64,000 nucleotides of DNA from an uncultured Acidimicrobiales bacterium (GCA_951812975.1 CATOTC010000001.1:1272001-1336000); one strand, 5' to 3'. Counted from the first letter of the stretch, positions 1-8,946 are shown. Notes: generated from the sequence alone by a model not told the origin. A program made the numbers and translations.

Positions 1-89
1 GCCAAACCGAAACCGCCCGCGACAACGACAAAGGCCACCGCCATACCCAGACGGGCACGGACATGGGGCAACGAAACTTGAGAAAACAT
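1..89 (-). CDS. partial protein, signal/TM N-terminus
   Basis: Only the first 29 codons lie inside the window; the rest runs off the left edge. The visible N-terminus has arginines at positions 11 and 13 followed by a hydrophobic stretch (about residues 15-29, GMAVAFVVVAGG), which looks like a signal peptide or membrane anchor. A GGAG lies five bases before the ATG. No family can be assigned from so short a piece. Confidence 0.5.
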   Translation of the reverse strand, partial: MFSQVSLPHVRARLGMAVAFVVVAGGFGL

Positions 90-478
90 CAACACTCCAA
101 AGGGATCAACAGGTGACTGCAAACGCAGGCAGTTGACCTGTCCGGCCGTGCCCGCGAAAAACACAGAGAAGCATACTCGAAGCAATTCTGAAAAGGAAAC
201 GAGGCGTCCGAAAAGGGGGCTGGGCCAGCTGCCGGCCAGCGGTGTGCACCACACCGCGCTGAGCCAGACGCCAGGGCCAACACCAACGCCAGCAACGCCC
301 CATGTCGGAGCTGTGAAACCAGCGGGACCGTCCAACCCCGGCCCGTGCAGCAGTTAGACGTCGTGCCCACCATCGCCGCGAAGCTGCAGATCGACGCGAC
401 GTAGAACTTCGCCGGACACGACCTGCTGACAGCCCGGCCCGCGACAGTCCGGAAAATCCGAATCGAGCACGGACCCGG
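90..478. other. intergenic stretch, nothing supported
   Basis: About 390 bases between the partial left-edge gene and the tRNA. Several short open frames exist on both strands, but none has a ribosome binding site together with a recognisable protein sequence. The stretch nearest the partial gene must hold its promoter; I could not pick out a convincing one. Confidence 0.5.
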
Positions 479-555
<77 letters not shown>

Positions 556-686
556 GACCCCAACGGTACCGATGAGACTCAGCAGCAACAACCTTCACAA
601 TTAGCGCATTCATCGGCCCGGCGGCACCAAGCGCCCAACACCGGAATGCGCGGTAACCTCGCCGTTGGTTCGGGACCAGAAGAAAG

Positions 687-2315
687 GTGCGCGTGACGGG
701 CGTGGCAACAACACGGAGGGGCAGGCTGATCCTCGTTGGCCTGGCGCTGGCCCTGTTGATGGCCTCTTGTTCCGATGACACCACCGCGACAGACCAGAAC
801 CCCTCCACGACGACACCGCGAACGACCAGCACCACAACCACCACCATCCCAAGTACGCAGGCGCCGCAGACAACCGCAGCGCCGAGCACCACGACAACGA
901 TTGCGGAACCGGCGTTGATCGCCTGGGAGGACCTTGAGAGCCTCAGCTTCGAACTCGACGGCGACACCATCGACCTGGCGGAAGGACAGGCCACGATCTC
1001 CTACGGCGGCGGCGCCGAAACGATGTTCCTGCTGCAGAACCGGGTCACTCAGGGCGACCTCGACAACGACGGAGACGAAGACCTGGTCACGCACATCATC
1101 GAACAGTCCGCAGGAACCGGCGTCTTCCACCTGATCGTCCCCGTGATCAACAACGAGGGGACACCCGAGCCCCAGACACCCGTGCATGTCGGCGACCGCG
1201 TCATCATCGAAGAGATCGCAGTCCAACACGGTCTGATCGAAGTGACGCTACTCGACCGCCTCGAAGACGAACCGTTCACCGTCATCACCCAACGCACAAC
1301 CCTCGAAATCGACCTGACCGGCGCGGAACCCGAAGCCCAAGTGGTCAGCACCAGACCGCTCAAGAACCTCCCGCTGCCCGAACTGGAACTGCCCGACATC
1401 GCCATCCACTTCGAGGCCGGGTCGATATCGGCCACCGAAGCAGGAAAGATCGAACCGAACCAGCGTCAGACCTACACCCTGCAGGCCAGCGAGCAGCAGG
1501 CGATCAACGTCGAACTGACGGCACCGCTCGGAGTCTGGTTGACCGTCGATCTCGGTTATTTCGTGCTTGCCTCGCTCGACGACCGAACCCAGACGATAAA
1601 CGCGGTTCTGCCCGCCAGCGGGCCATGGAGGCTGAGCGTGGTGTCCACCCACGGAGAAGCCGCCGACTACCAGATGACCGCCACGGTGCTGCCGCTCGGA
1701 GCCTTCACAGACCCCAACCCCGTGGTGCCGCTGCCGACGATCCCCACAAGACCGACCGCCGAACCCGGCGATGTCGTCTATCTCACCATCGACGACGGTC
1801 CACACCCCGTCTACACGCCGCAGATCCTCGAGGTCCTCGCTCGCCACAACGCCCGCGCGACATTCTTCGTCATCGGCTACCTCGTGGAGCGCTACCCGGC
1901 CATTGTCGAACGGATCGTCGCCGAAGGGCACACCGTGGCAAACCACACCTGGCTCCATGAAGACCTCACCACGCTCTCCAGGGAGGCCTTCGACCAAACG
2001 ATCAGCCGGACCCAGGAGATCCTCGGCGAACATGGCGCACCGTGCCTGCGACCGCCCTACGGATCCAGGGATGCGTTCACCCACGACTGGGCGGCCGCTC
2101 ACGGACTGGCCGTGGCCCTATGGACGGTCGACACGTTCGACTGGCGCAACCCTGGCGCCGAGACGATCGCCAACCGCATCGTGGCCGGCGCAACCGACGG
2201 AGCGATCGTGTCGCTGCACGACGGAGGCGGCGAGCGTTCCCAGACCGTCGAGGCCCTGGACGACGCACTCACCCGCCTCGCCGACTCAGGAATCCGCTAC
2301 GAACCCCTCTGCTGA
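687..2315 (+). CDS. polysaccharide deacetylase (NodB domain) lipoprotein
   Basis: A lipoprotein signal (LLMASC, Cys near residue 30) is followed by a Thr/Ser-rich linker, a central region of about 270 residues that I do not recognise, and a C-terminal NodB deacetylase domain (about residues 360-540). The domain shows the metal-binding TIDDGP motif, the NHTWLHEDL motif with both histidines, RPPYGSRD and SLHDGGG. The family removes acetyl groups from cell-wall or surface polysaccharides, so the protein should act outside the membrane. The GTG start gives a signal peptide with three arginines; two later GTG codons are close alternatives. It is convergent with the dioxygenase operon. Confidence 0.88.
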   Translation: MRVTGVATTRRGRLILVGLALALLMASCSDDTTATDQNPSTTTPRTTSTTTTTIPSTQAPQTTAAPSTTTTIAEPALIAWEDLESLSFELDGDTIDLAEGQATISYGGGAETMFLLQNRVTQGDLDNDGDEDLVTHIIEQSAGTGVFHLIVPVINNEGTPEPQTPVHVGDRVIIEEIAVQHGLIEVTLLDRLEDEPFTVITQRTTLEIDLTGAEPEAQVVSTRPLKNLPLPELELPDIAIHFEAGSISATEAGKIEPNQRQTYTLQASEQQAINVELTAPLGVWLTVDLGYFVLASLDDRTQTINAVLPASGPWRLSVVSTHGEAADYQMTATVLPLGAFTDPNPVVPLPTIPTRPTAEPGDVVYLTIDDGPHPVYTPQILEVLARHNARATFFVIGYLVERYPAIVERIVAEGHTVANHTWLHEDLTTLSREAFDQTISRTQEILGEHGAPCLRPPYGSRDAFTHDWAAAHGLAVALWTVDTFDWRNPGAETIANRIVAGATDGAIVSLHDGGGERSQTVEALDDALTRLADSGIRYEPLC

Positions 2316-2337
2316 TCGAACGGGCTGATCGAACGGG
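2312..2337. repeat. 13-bp tandem duplication at deacetylase stop
   Basis: The unit CTGATCGAACGGG occurs twice in a row, and the first copy contains the TGA stop of the deacetylase gene. The rest of this short convergent intergenic region holds no clear terminator with a T run. Confidence 0.7.
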
Positions 2338-2375
2338 CTGACCCGGCACGCTGAGCGCCAACCCGGGCGGACGGG

Positions 2376-3209
2376 CTAGAAGGGGCGGTCGCCGACGATA
2401 GTGACGCGCTCCATGAGCCTGTGCTCGGGCAGGAAATCGGCGGTAGCGGCGTGTTGCACAGCGCGGTTGTCCCACATCACGAACGTGTCAACCCCCCAAC
2501 GGACACGGCACTGAACCGAAGGATTCCGGATCGCCCGCTCCAGATGGCGCAGAATCTCACGGCTCTCCTGGTCTGAGACCCCGTCAATGTGCGAGGTGAA
2601 CCCGATATTGGTGTAGATCCCCCTTGCACCGGTGACCGGGTGGGTTCTGATGACCGGATGCCGTTGCGGAGGATACTTCGCCCGGATCTCGTCGGTCTCG
2701 GAGGGGTCGACACGGCTGGCGAACACCCGCGAGTAGTCGTGGATCGCGTACAGGTCGTCCACCCTCTGCTTCCAGTCCTCCGAGAGCCGCTCGTAAGCCG
2801 CGGTGGCGTCAGCGAAACAGGTGTCGCCACCCACCGTCGGCACGATGCGCCCGCGCAGGATCGAACCCATCGACGGCTCCGCCCGCCAGGTCACGTCGCT
2901 GTGCCAACCCGCTGCGACAAAGGACTTGCCGCTGTCGCCGCCGGCCTCGAGCACGACGACCTCAGGGTGGCCCTCGTCGTTGTCGGTAAACGGGTGGATC
3001 TCAAGTTCGCCGAACAACCGGCCGAAGGCGATGTGCTCCTCGATGGTGATGTGTTGATCACGGAACACGAGCACCTTGTGCTCCATCCAGGTCTCGTGCA
3101 GTTCATCGCGCGTCGAATCGTCGACCAAGGCCATGTCGAAACCGAGCACCTCGGCGCCGAGAGTCGCGGTGAGCGGCCTCACATCGAGAGTGGTGAGGGT
3201 CTGAGTCAC
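2376..3209 (-). CDS. TauD/TfdA-family Fe(II)/2-oxoglutarate dioxygenase
   Basis: A full-length 277-residue member of the TauD/TfdA family, which hydroxylates sulfonates, phenoxyacids or similar substrates using Fe(II) and 2-oxoglutarate. The iron ligands are visible: H103 and D105 in WHSDVTW, and the distal H253 in AVQHAATAD; R266 near the C-terminus is placed to bind 2-oxoglutarate. The GTG start overlaps the TAG stop of the upstream paralogue by one base, so the two are translationally coupled. The two proteins clearly arose by duplication. The substrate cannot be told from the sequence. Confidence 0.88.
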   Translation of the reverse strand: MTQTLTTLDVRPLTATLGAEVLGFDMALVDDSTRDELHETWMEHKVLVFRDQHITIEEHIAFGRLFGELEIHPFTDNDEGHPEVVVLEAGGDSGKSFVAAGWHSDVTWRAEPSMGSILRGRIVPTVGGDTCFADATAAYERLSEDWKQRVDDLYAIHDYSRVFASRVDPSETDEIRAKYPPQRHPVIRTHPVTGARGIYTNIGFTSHIDGVSDQESREILRHLERAIRNPSVQCRVRWGVDTFVMWDNRAVQHAATADFLPEHRLMERVTIVGDRPF

Positions 3210-4021
3210 TAGAAGGGACTCTCCCCGACGACAGTCACCCGCTCAACGTGACGTGTCTGCGGGTAGAAGTCGTCGGTGCCGAAATGCTGCACAGCCCGGT
3301 TGTCCCACATCACGAAAGTGTCGACCTTCCAGCGGATCCGGCATTGGACCGTCGGATTCATGATCGCCCGTTCGAGCCGGTCGAGGATCCGCTCGCTCTC
3401 GGTACTGTCGACGCCCTCGATATGGGAGACGAACGTCCGGTTCGTGTAGATCGAGCGTTGACCGGTCTCGGGATGGGTGCGGATCACGGGGTGGCGTGCC
3501 GGTGGGAACTCCTTCTGTTTCGCTGCGCGTTCCTCAGTGCTGAGCCTCCGCCCGAAGGTCTGTGTGAAGTCGTGGATCGCGAACAACTCGTCCAGCTCCG
3601 CCCTGAAGTCGGGGGGCAGAAGCTCATAGGCGGCGGCTGCATCGGCGAAGCAGGTGTCGCCTCCCGCAGGCGGTATCACGACTCCGCGCAGGATCGAGCC
3701 CATCGACGGTTCCTCGCGCCAGGTCACGTCGGAATGCCAACTCGCAGCAGCGTACAGATGCTCCGCGGTCGACTTGATCTTGACGATCTCGGGGTAGTTG
3801 CGGCGCCCGGTCGCGAACGGGTGCACCTCAAGATCCCCGAAGAGCCGGCCGAAGTCAATGTGTTGTTCGGTCGTGATGTGCTGATCACGCAGGACGAGCA
3901 CCTTGTGGTCGAGCCAAGCCTTCTTGAGCTGGTCGAGCGTGATCGCGTCAACGTCGGCCAGGTCGACGCCCGTCACCTCGGCTCCCAGCGTCGCGGTGAT
4001 GGGATGGACCTCGATCCCCAT
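3209..4021 (-). CDS. TauD/TfdA-family dioxygenase, second copy
   Basis: A 270-residue paralogue of the downstream gene and also a TauD/TfdA Fe(II)/2-oxoglutarate dioxygenase. Iron ligands are H96 and D98 (WHSDVTW) and H246 (AVQHFGTDD). I start it at the ATG of MGIEVHPITATLGAEV, because this aligns with the start region of the paralogue; a longer open frame upstream overlaps the lipoprotein gene and reads as non-coding. The ATG lies one base after the TGA of the upstream lipoprotein gene, so lipoprotein and both dioxygenases form one operon. Confidence 0.88.
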   Translation of the reverse strand: MGIEVHPITATLGAEVTGVDLADVDAITLDQLKKAWLDHKVLVLRDQHITTEQHIDFGRLFGDLEVHPFATGRRNYPEIVKIKSTAEHLYAAASWHSDVTWREEPSMGSILRGVVIPPAGGDTCFADAAAAYELLPPDFRAELDELFAIHDFTQTFGRRLSTEERAAKQKEFPPARHPVIRTHPETGQRSIYTNRTFVSHIEGVDSTESERILDRLERAIMNPTVQCRIRWKVDTFVMWDNRAVQHFGTDDFYPQTRHVERVTVVGESPF

Positions 4022-4022
4022 C

Positions 4023-4628
4023 TCAGCTCCAAGCCTCCGGGTCGGCGGGATCACCGTCGAGCACGATGTCGTTGAAGGAGGGATCGGGGGTGATCGAGAC
4101 ACCGGGTCCAGCCCAGATGTTGGCTGCGGTGGCCACGTCGGCTCTGGCACCCCCGCTGCCCCACTGCACATACGCCAGAATGTTGTCAGGCGATCCGAAG
4201 TCGGCGTTGTTGGCATACAGGGCAGCCTCGCCACCCTGACTAGTCAGGCCGCCGACTGCCGAGGCGGGAATCTCAACCTTCGCCCCCGCGGCAATGACCC
4301 CGCGAGTCACGACAGTGCCGAGATCGGTGTACTGGGGGAACTGACAGATGTAGATGCCGTTGACGTTGGCGTCTGCGGTGCCGCGGTTCTGGACTCTCAC
4401 GAAACCGGTGTCGCCGAACTGGACCCCAACGATCTGAAGGTCGCCGAGGGGCACAGCGTCTTGTGGGATGGGCACCGTGGTCGACGTGGTTGACGATGTC
4501 TGGGCGGCGTCCGTCGCCTGAGGCTCGACCGAATCAGCAGTCTCGTCGGCGTCATCACCGCCACAGGCCGCTGCCAACAGCGCCAGAACCAACAGAGCAG
4601 TTGTGACCTGGAGACGAACGAACCGCAT
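4023..4628 (-). CDS. lipoprotein, possible lamin-tail-like domain
   Basis: The 201-residue product starts with a lipoprotein signal (ALLAAAC, lipid Cys about residue 22), then an Asp/Glu/Thr linker, then a domain of about 140 residues. That domain has the alternating hydrophobic pattern and the VRVQNRG and YVQWG segments seen in lamin-tail-like Ig folds; this match is by eye and weak. It is the first gene of the operon with the two dioxygenases and would sit on the outer face of the membrane. Why a surface lipoprotein is co-transcribed with cytoplasmic dioxygenases is unclear. Confidence 0.75.
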   Translation of the reverse strand: MRFVRLQVTTALLVLALLAAACGGDDADETADSVEPQATDAAQTSSTTSTTVPIPQDAVPLGDLQIVGVQFGDTGFVRVQNRGTADANVNGIYICQFPQYTDLGTVVTRGVIAAGAKVEIPASAVGGLTSQGGEAALYANNADFGSPDNILAYVQWGSGGARADVATAANIWAGPGVSITPDPSFNDIVLDGDPADPEAWS

Positions 4629-4690
4629 AAGACCTCCCTAGCGGACCGAGACACTGGAGACCGAGCGTATAAGCCCCAGCGCCGTCACGC

Positions 4691-4729
4691 TCATGGGGGG
4701 AGTCCCTCCGCCTACGGGACCCCCCATGA
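4691..4729. terminator. strong GC hairpin upstream of lipoprotein operon
   Basis: TCATGGGGGG pairs with CCCCCCATGA, and after a two-base bulge TCCC pairs with GGGA, leaving a nine-base loop. There is no T run. It lies between the end of the iron transporter operon and the start of the lipoprotein-dioxygenase operon, both on the minus strand. It could end the first or sit in the leader of the second. Confidence 0.45.
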
Positions 4730-4807
4730 AACGCGCTCCCGGCGGTTCGTCTCGGACCATCGGGGCATCCGCCGAACAGTCATACTCGCAGTGCATGGAA
4801 GCCATCT

Positions 4808-4853
4808 GTGTCAAGTACACGACACAATGAGTGTCAGCTACCCGACACAAGGG
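4808..4853. repeat. two tandem 23-bp repeats, each a GTGTC-N8-GACAC dyad
   Basis: Two adjacent 23-base units (starting GTGTCAAGTACACGACAC and GTGTCAGCTACCCGACAC) are nearly the same. Each has an inverted repeat GTGTC/GACAC with an eight-base spacer, and a further half site (TGACAC) follows. They lie about 180 bases upstream of the lipoprotein-dioxygenase operon. The arrangement looks like a double operator for a dimeric regulator. No regulator gene is adjacent. Confidence 0.55.
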
Positions 4854-4861
4854 TCTGACAC

Positions 4862-4976
4862 AGGAGACTTACAAAGGAGACTTACACAGGGGCGTCTGTC
4901 GCGACGATCGCGCCTCTCGACCGAACGCCCGCCCTTCGCTGATCGATACTTCGCTGACCGATACTTCGCTGATCGG
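4862..4976. repeat. short direct repeats in intergenic region
   Basis: Two short repeat sets lie between the operator-like repeats and the permease stop. AGGAGACTTACA occurs twice, 13 bases apart. A 15-base unit (CTTCGCTGAYCGATA) occurs three times in tandem at the right-hand end. They may be replication-slippage products. No gene is visible in this intergenic region. Confidence 0.5.
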
Positions 4977-4982
4977 CCAGAC

Positions 4983-6608
4983 TCAGTGCACGTCGAGCCG
5001 GCGGAGCACGACTGCCCAGGTGAGGACCGAGCTGACCGCTACCAGGGCGAGCGAGGCGACCGCCCCCTGAGCGAGGGCCCCCCGTTCGCCGGCTGCCCAC
5101 ACCTCAGTCGCAAGCGTGTCGAAACCTATGGGTGCGAGCAGCAGCGTGGCCGGCAGCTCCTTCATGGTCGAGAGCATCACCAGACCAGCACCGGCAAAGA
5201 GGCCCGGCGCCATCAACGGCAGCTCAACGGTGAAGAAGCGACGCGACCGGTTCGCTCCCAGAGTCGCTGCGGCGTCGCTCATACTCTCCGCGACCGTCTC
5301 CACCGCGACATGGGCAGCCCGACTCGCCTGGGCACCGAAGTGCAGGACATACGCGACGATGAGCAGCGGAAGCGTCTGGTACCAGCGTCCGATGAGCGGG
5401 GCGTCAATCGCCCAGAACACCAGCGAAAGGGCGATCACCACACCTGGGAGCGCGAAGCCTGCCACCACCATGGAATTGGCTGCGCCCGCGATCCGACTCC
5501 GATAACGCCCCGTCAGCCAGGCGATCGGCAGCACCACCGCAATCGCCACCACCGCTGTGATCAGGCCCACTTCGGCGGTGTGCAGCGCCGGGCCCAGCAG
5601 ACCTCCGATGTCGACTCCCAGACCGACCGAGTCGATGTTGGTGGTGAGGCCGCGCCAAGCCCAGAACCCGAGCACCGCGACGGGACCGATCAGCGCATTG
5701 CCGAGAAAAGCAGCAACCACAACCAGCACTGGGATGCCCCAACCCTTGAGGGGAACGATGAGCGGTTCATGGCTGCGCTCCACCTCCACTTGGGCGCGTC
5801 GCCGCTCGAGCGCGCGTTCGCCCATCACGACGCACAGGGCCGTGACACCCAGGATGAGGGCGAGCCCCATCGACCGGGCCTGGTCGAACAACTGGTCGGC
5901 ATAGATCTGTTCAGCAAGGGTGCTGTATCCGAGCAGCGAGACAGCGCCGAAATCGCTGATCGTGTACAGGAAGACGAGCATCGTCCCGGCCAACACCGCA
6001 CTCCAGACCTGCGGCAGCACGACGGTCAGGAAGACGGTCGGCGGTTTGCGGCCGAGCAGGCGGGCCGACTCTTCGAGCGACGGTGGAAGCGAAGCCATCC
6101 GCGCGGCCACCGGGAGGTACACGTAGGGATAGGTGAACAGGGTCAGCACCAGCCAGGCACCGCGAAACCCCTTCATGTCGGGCAGGTCGGTGATGCCCAG
6201 CGGCGAGACGAGATCCTCGACCAGACCACCGGTCGCGAAACCGGCGATCAGCGCAGTCGCCCCGACGAAGCTCGGGAAAACCAGCGGAATCGGGGCGAGG
6301 ATGCGCCAGACGCCGCGCCCCCAGATGTCAGTGCGGATCGTCAACCAGGCCAGACCCGTGCCGATCACCGCCGTCGATGCCGACACGACGAACCCGAGCA
6401 GCAGGGAGCGGCGCAGCGGATCCCAGGTCGACTGCGACAACAACAGCGAACCGAGGTCGGTTCCCAAGTCGAGGTTGCGGCTAACGACGTAGGCGAACGG
6501 CCCCATGAAGACCACGCCGATCAACACCGAGAGGGCCAGCATCGCTGCGGGCGGTCGACGCTTCGATGCTGTCGACCGCCCCGGATCGGCGATGTCGGCG
6601 AGGCGCAT
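4983..6608 (-). CDS. fbpB: ferric-iron ABC transporter permease (FbpB-like)
   Basis: A 541-residue integral membrane protein with about 12 hydrophobic segments in two halves, each containing a binding-protein-dependent transport permease module; this double-length form is typical of FbpB/AfuB iron permeases. It would form the channel that moves ferric iron across the cytoplasmic membrane with the neighbouring binding protein and ATPase. The ATG lies one base after the stop of the binding-protein gene, so the two are coupled. A long open frame on the opposite strand is a composition shadow. Confidence 0.88.
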   Translation of the reverse strand: MRLADIADPGRSTASKRRPPAAMLALSVLIGVVFMGPFAYVVSRNLDLGTDLGSLLLSQSTWDPLRRSLLLGFVVSASTAVIGTGLAWLTIRTDIWGRGVWRILAPIPLVFPSFVGATALIAGFATGGLVEDLVSPLGITDLPDMKGFRGAWLVLTLFTYPYVYLPVAARMASLPPSLEESARLLGRKPPTVFLTVVLPQVWSAVLAGTMLVFLYTISDFGAVSLLGYSTLAEQIYADQLFDQARSMGLALILGVTALCVVMGERALERRRAQVEVERSHEPLIVPLKGWGIPVLVVVAAFLGNALIGPVAVLGFWAWRGLTTNIDSVGLGVDIGGLLGPALHTAEVGLITAVVAIAVVLPIAWLTGRYRSRIAGAANSMVVAGFALPGVVIALSLVFWAIDAPLIGRWYQTLPLLIVAYVLHFGAQASRAAHVAVETVAESMSDAAATLGANRSRRFFTVELPLMAPGLFAGAGLVMLSTMKELPATLLLAPIGFDTLATEVWAAGERGALAQGAVASLALVAVSSVLTWAVVLRRLDVH

Positions 6609-6609
6609 G

Positions 6610-7647
6610 CTACTGCTCGATACCGCTTTCTCGAATCAGGTTGATCGTTCCCAGCAGACCGTCTCCGAGCAGGTCATAGTCGATGGTCTGGGCCGCGTAT
6701 CCGTCCAGTGACGGCAGGTCTGACGGCGGGGCGATACCCGCAACCAGCGGGTATTCCTGCGTCTGGGAGGCAAAGGTCATCTGTGCATCATCGCTCAGCA
6801 GGAATCCCAGAAGCGACTCAGCCGCCTCGCCGGAATCTGACGATGACAGCACAGCACCCGCCGTGACGATCACCAACGAACCGATGTCGTCGACCGGCAG
6901 GAAGTGGTTCCTGCTCGGCACGGACGGGTCGGCCTCAACCGCACGGAGGTTGTAGTAGTGGTTGACCAGTCCCATCGGGACCTCGCCGCGTCCGACGGCC
7001 TCCACGATCGCTGAGTTCTTGGGATAGTTGGGTGAGTTGTTCTCGGCCATCCCCACAAGCCAGTCCCGTGTCGCATCGTCGCCCAGTTCATTGCGCATGG
7101 CGGTGACGAAGTCCTGGAACGAACCGTTGTTGGGCGCCACTCCGACCTTGCCCGCATACTCGGGATCGACCAGGTCGAGGACCGACGTCGGCAGGTCGAC
7201 CTGGTCGACAAGGTCGCTGTTGTAGACGACGACCCGCACACGCCCGGTCAGGCCGACCCAGGTGTCGTGGCCCGCCGCGAATCCCTGCCCGACCGATGAG
7301 GTGAGTTTGCTGCCGAGCGCGGCCAGGCGGCCCTCGCCTGCAAGCAGGCCGAGCGCTCCGGGGCTTTGCGAGATGAAGAGGTCCGCTGGCGTGTTGTCGC
7401 CCTCGGTCTGGATCAGCAGTGCCAACTCCGCTGAGTCGCCGTAACGCACTTCGACGCTGGTTCCGGTTCTCTCGCTGAAGTCGTCGACCAGTGGCTGGAT
7501 CAGTTCCTCGTTGCGCCCGGAGTAGAGCGTGATGCTGTCGTCTGATCCGTCGTCGTCGCCGCAGGCGGTGGCGAACAGCGCGAAGCCGAGCAGAACGACG
7601 AGGGTGGCTAGGAAAGGCCGATGGATTTCAATGCGGGTGGTTTTCAT
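6610..7647 (-). CDS. fbpA: ferric-iron ABC transporter substrate-binding lipoprotein
   Basis: A 345-residue class of periplasmic-type binding protein, here a lipoprotein (ALFATAC, lipid Cys 29). After the linker, SITLYSGRNEELIQPLVDDF begins the mature fold. NHYYNLR carries the adjacent tyrosines that bind ferric iron in FbpA/FutA proteins, and SQTQEYPL is also typical. It would deliver Fe(III) to the permease encoded immediately downstream. A perfect iron-box palindrome lies about 30 bases before its ATG, so expression is very likely repressed by iron. Confidence 0.9.
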   Translation of the reverse strand: MKTTRIEIHRPFLATLVVLLGFALFATACGDDDGSDDSITLYSGRNEELIQPLVDDFSERTGTSVEVRYGDSAELALLIQTEGDNTPADLFISQSPGALGLLAGEGRLAALGSKLTSSVGQGFAAGHDTWVGLTGRVRVVVYNSDLVDQVDLPTSVLDLVDPEYAGKVGVAPNNGSFQDFVTAMRNELGDDATRDWLVGMAENNSPNYPKNSAIVEAVGRGEVPMGLVNHYYNLRAVEADPSVPSRNHFLPVDDIGSLVIVTAGAVLSSSDSGEAAESLLGFLLSDDAQMTFASQTQEYPLVAGIAPPSDLPSLDGYAAQTIDYDLLGDGLLGTINLIRESGIEQ

Positions 7648-7675
7648 GCGGGGACTATAACCACGATCCGGCGGG

Positions 7676-7693
7676 TGTTAGGTATACCTAACA
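7676..7693. promoter_or_regulatory. iron box (DtxR/IdeR-like operator)
   Basis: TGTTAGGTATACCTAACA is a perfect 18-base palindrome containing TTAGGTATACCTAA, which matches the DtxR/IdeR operator type (TTAGG...CCTAA). It lies about 30 bases upstream of the binding-protein start, where a bound repressor would block the promoter. This is a sequence match plus context; no such regulator is encoded in the window. Confidence 0.8.
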
Positions 7694-7722
7694 TATGACA
7701 TCCGTCACAGTACCGATGTGGT

Positions 7723-8841
7723 CTAGCTGACCGTCTCAGCTACCCGGGCAACCGGCACAGAAGAATTCCCGTAAGCCAGGGTAGACACCCCCGAGTGGCC
7801 GACCGCGACCTCGGCACCGACCCTGAACCTCGGCGCGCCGGTCGCTCGACTCCTGACCACCGTTCCCCCCGTCAACGCAACGCTGATCAGCGCATCATGC
7901 CCGCAGTATTCGATCCCGACGACCCGCCCGCCGTAACCCGGAGACAGAACAATCTCCTCAGGGCGCACTAGGACCTCGACGGGACCACTGACCGAGTTCG
8001 AGAGCGGAATACGTCCGAGCACAGTGTCGGCCTCCGACCCCTTGGCATAACCCGCCAACAACTCCGCCTCGCCCACGAACGCTGCCAACCAGGGATCCGC
8101 GGGCCGGTTGTACAACTCAGCCGGTGTCGCCTGCTGTACCAGCACCCCGTCGCGCATCACAGCCACTTCATCGCCGAGCTCGAATGCCTCAGTCTGATCA
8201 TGGGTGACGAAGATTGAGGTGATCTCGAGCTCACGGAGAAGTTGGGCCACCTCGGACCGCACACCGGCGCGCAGGTTGGAGTCCAGACTCGAGAACGGCT
8301 CGTCGAACAGCAGCACCGAGGGTCGCGGCACCAGTGCGCGGGCCAACGCCACCCGCTGCTGCTGCCCGCCCGAGAGCGAACCGGGCAGACGGTCACCGAA
8401 CTCGTCGAGCCCGACCATCTCCAGCATCATCCGCACCGACTCCCGGCCACGGTCGCTGGTCCGTCCGAACCTGCGCCAACGATGCCCCCGCGGCAACCCG
8501 TAGGCCACGTTGGCGGCAACGCTCATATGCGGGAAGAGAGCACCGTCCTGGAACACCAGGCCCACGCGGCGCTTCTCTGGAGCCACATGCACGCTGGAAC
8601 TGGCAACCAGCTGTGAACCAATCCAGATCTCGCCCTGCTCAACCGGCTCAAGGCCGGCGATCGCCCGCAGGAAGGTGGTCTTGCCGCAACCACTGGGTCC
8701 CAGGATCACAAGATGCTGACCCGGTGCAGCCACCAGGTCCGCCCCCTTCAACACCGGAACAGAACGGTTCACCCAGAGATCCTTGGCCAGGACCCCCAAC
8801 GCAATCAGCTCTGAGTCGGCATCCGTGTCCGTGTCAGGCAT
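7723..8841 (-). CDS. fbpC: ferric-iron ABC transporter ATP-binding protein
   Basis: A 372-residue ABC ATPase. It has Walker A GPSGCGKTT, the signature LSGGQQQRVALARAL, Walker B VLLFDEPFSSLD and the switch His in FVTHD. A C-terminal TOBE-like extension of about 120 residues is typical of the FbpC/CysA importer group. It precedes the binding-protein and permease genes in the same direction, with the iron box in the gap between. It may therefore be read from its own promoter, with the other two genes from an iron-controlled one. Confidence 0.88.
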   Translation of the reverse strand: MPDTDTDADSELIALGVLAKDLWVNRSVPVLKGADLVAAPGQHLVILGPSGCGKTTFLRAIAGLEPVEQGEIWIGSQLVASSSVHVAPEKRRVGLVFQDGALFPHMSVAANVAYGLPRGHRWRRFGRTSDRGRESVRMMLEMVGLDEFGDRLPGSLSGGQQQRVALARALVPRPSVLLFDEPFSSLDSNLRAGVRSEVAQLLRELEITSIFVTHDQTEAFELGDEVAVMRDGVLVQQATPAELYNRPADPWLAAFVGEAELLAGYAKGSEADTVLGRIPLSNSVSGPVEVLVRPEEIVLSPGYGGRVVGIEYCGHDALISVALTGGTVVRSRATGAPRFRVGAEVAVGHSGVSTLAYGNSSVPVARVAETVS

Positions 8842-8906
8842 GCCTTACATCGTATCGCTGCGCGACCAATTCAACGAATTGTCTTCCGCTCTTGTTCGCT
8901 CCGCTC

Positions 8907-8922
8907 GGGGCCGCTAGGCCCC
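8907..8922 (-). terminator. possible hairpin terminator after helD
   Basis: GGGGCC-GCTA-GGCCCC forms a six-pair GC stem with a four-base loop about 25 bases after the helD stop. It has no T tract, so factor-independent termination is uncertain. Confidence 0.4.
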
Positions 8923-8946
8923 GGGCGGGCCGATCGGGCCACGGGG

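Noticed and set aside
4791..6644. 617-residue open frame on the plus strand opposite the iron permease
   Set aside because: Its translation is rich in Arg, Gln, His and Asp with no hydrophobic core or motif, as expected for the antisense of a high-GC membrane-protein gene; the minus strand carries a clear permease.
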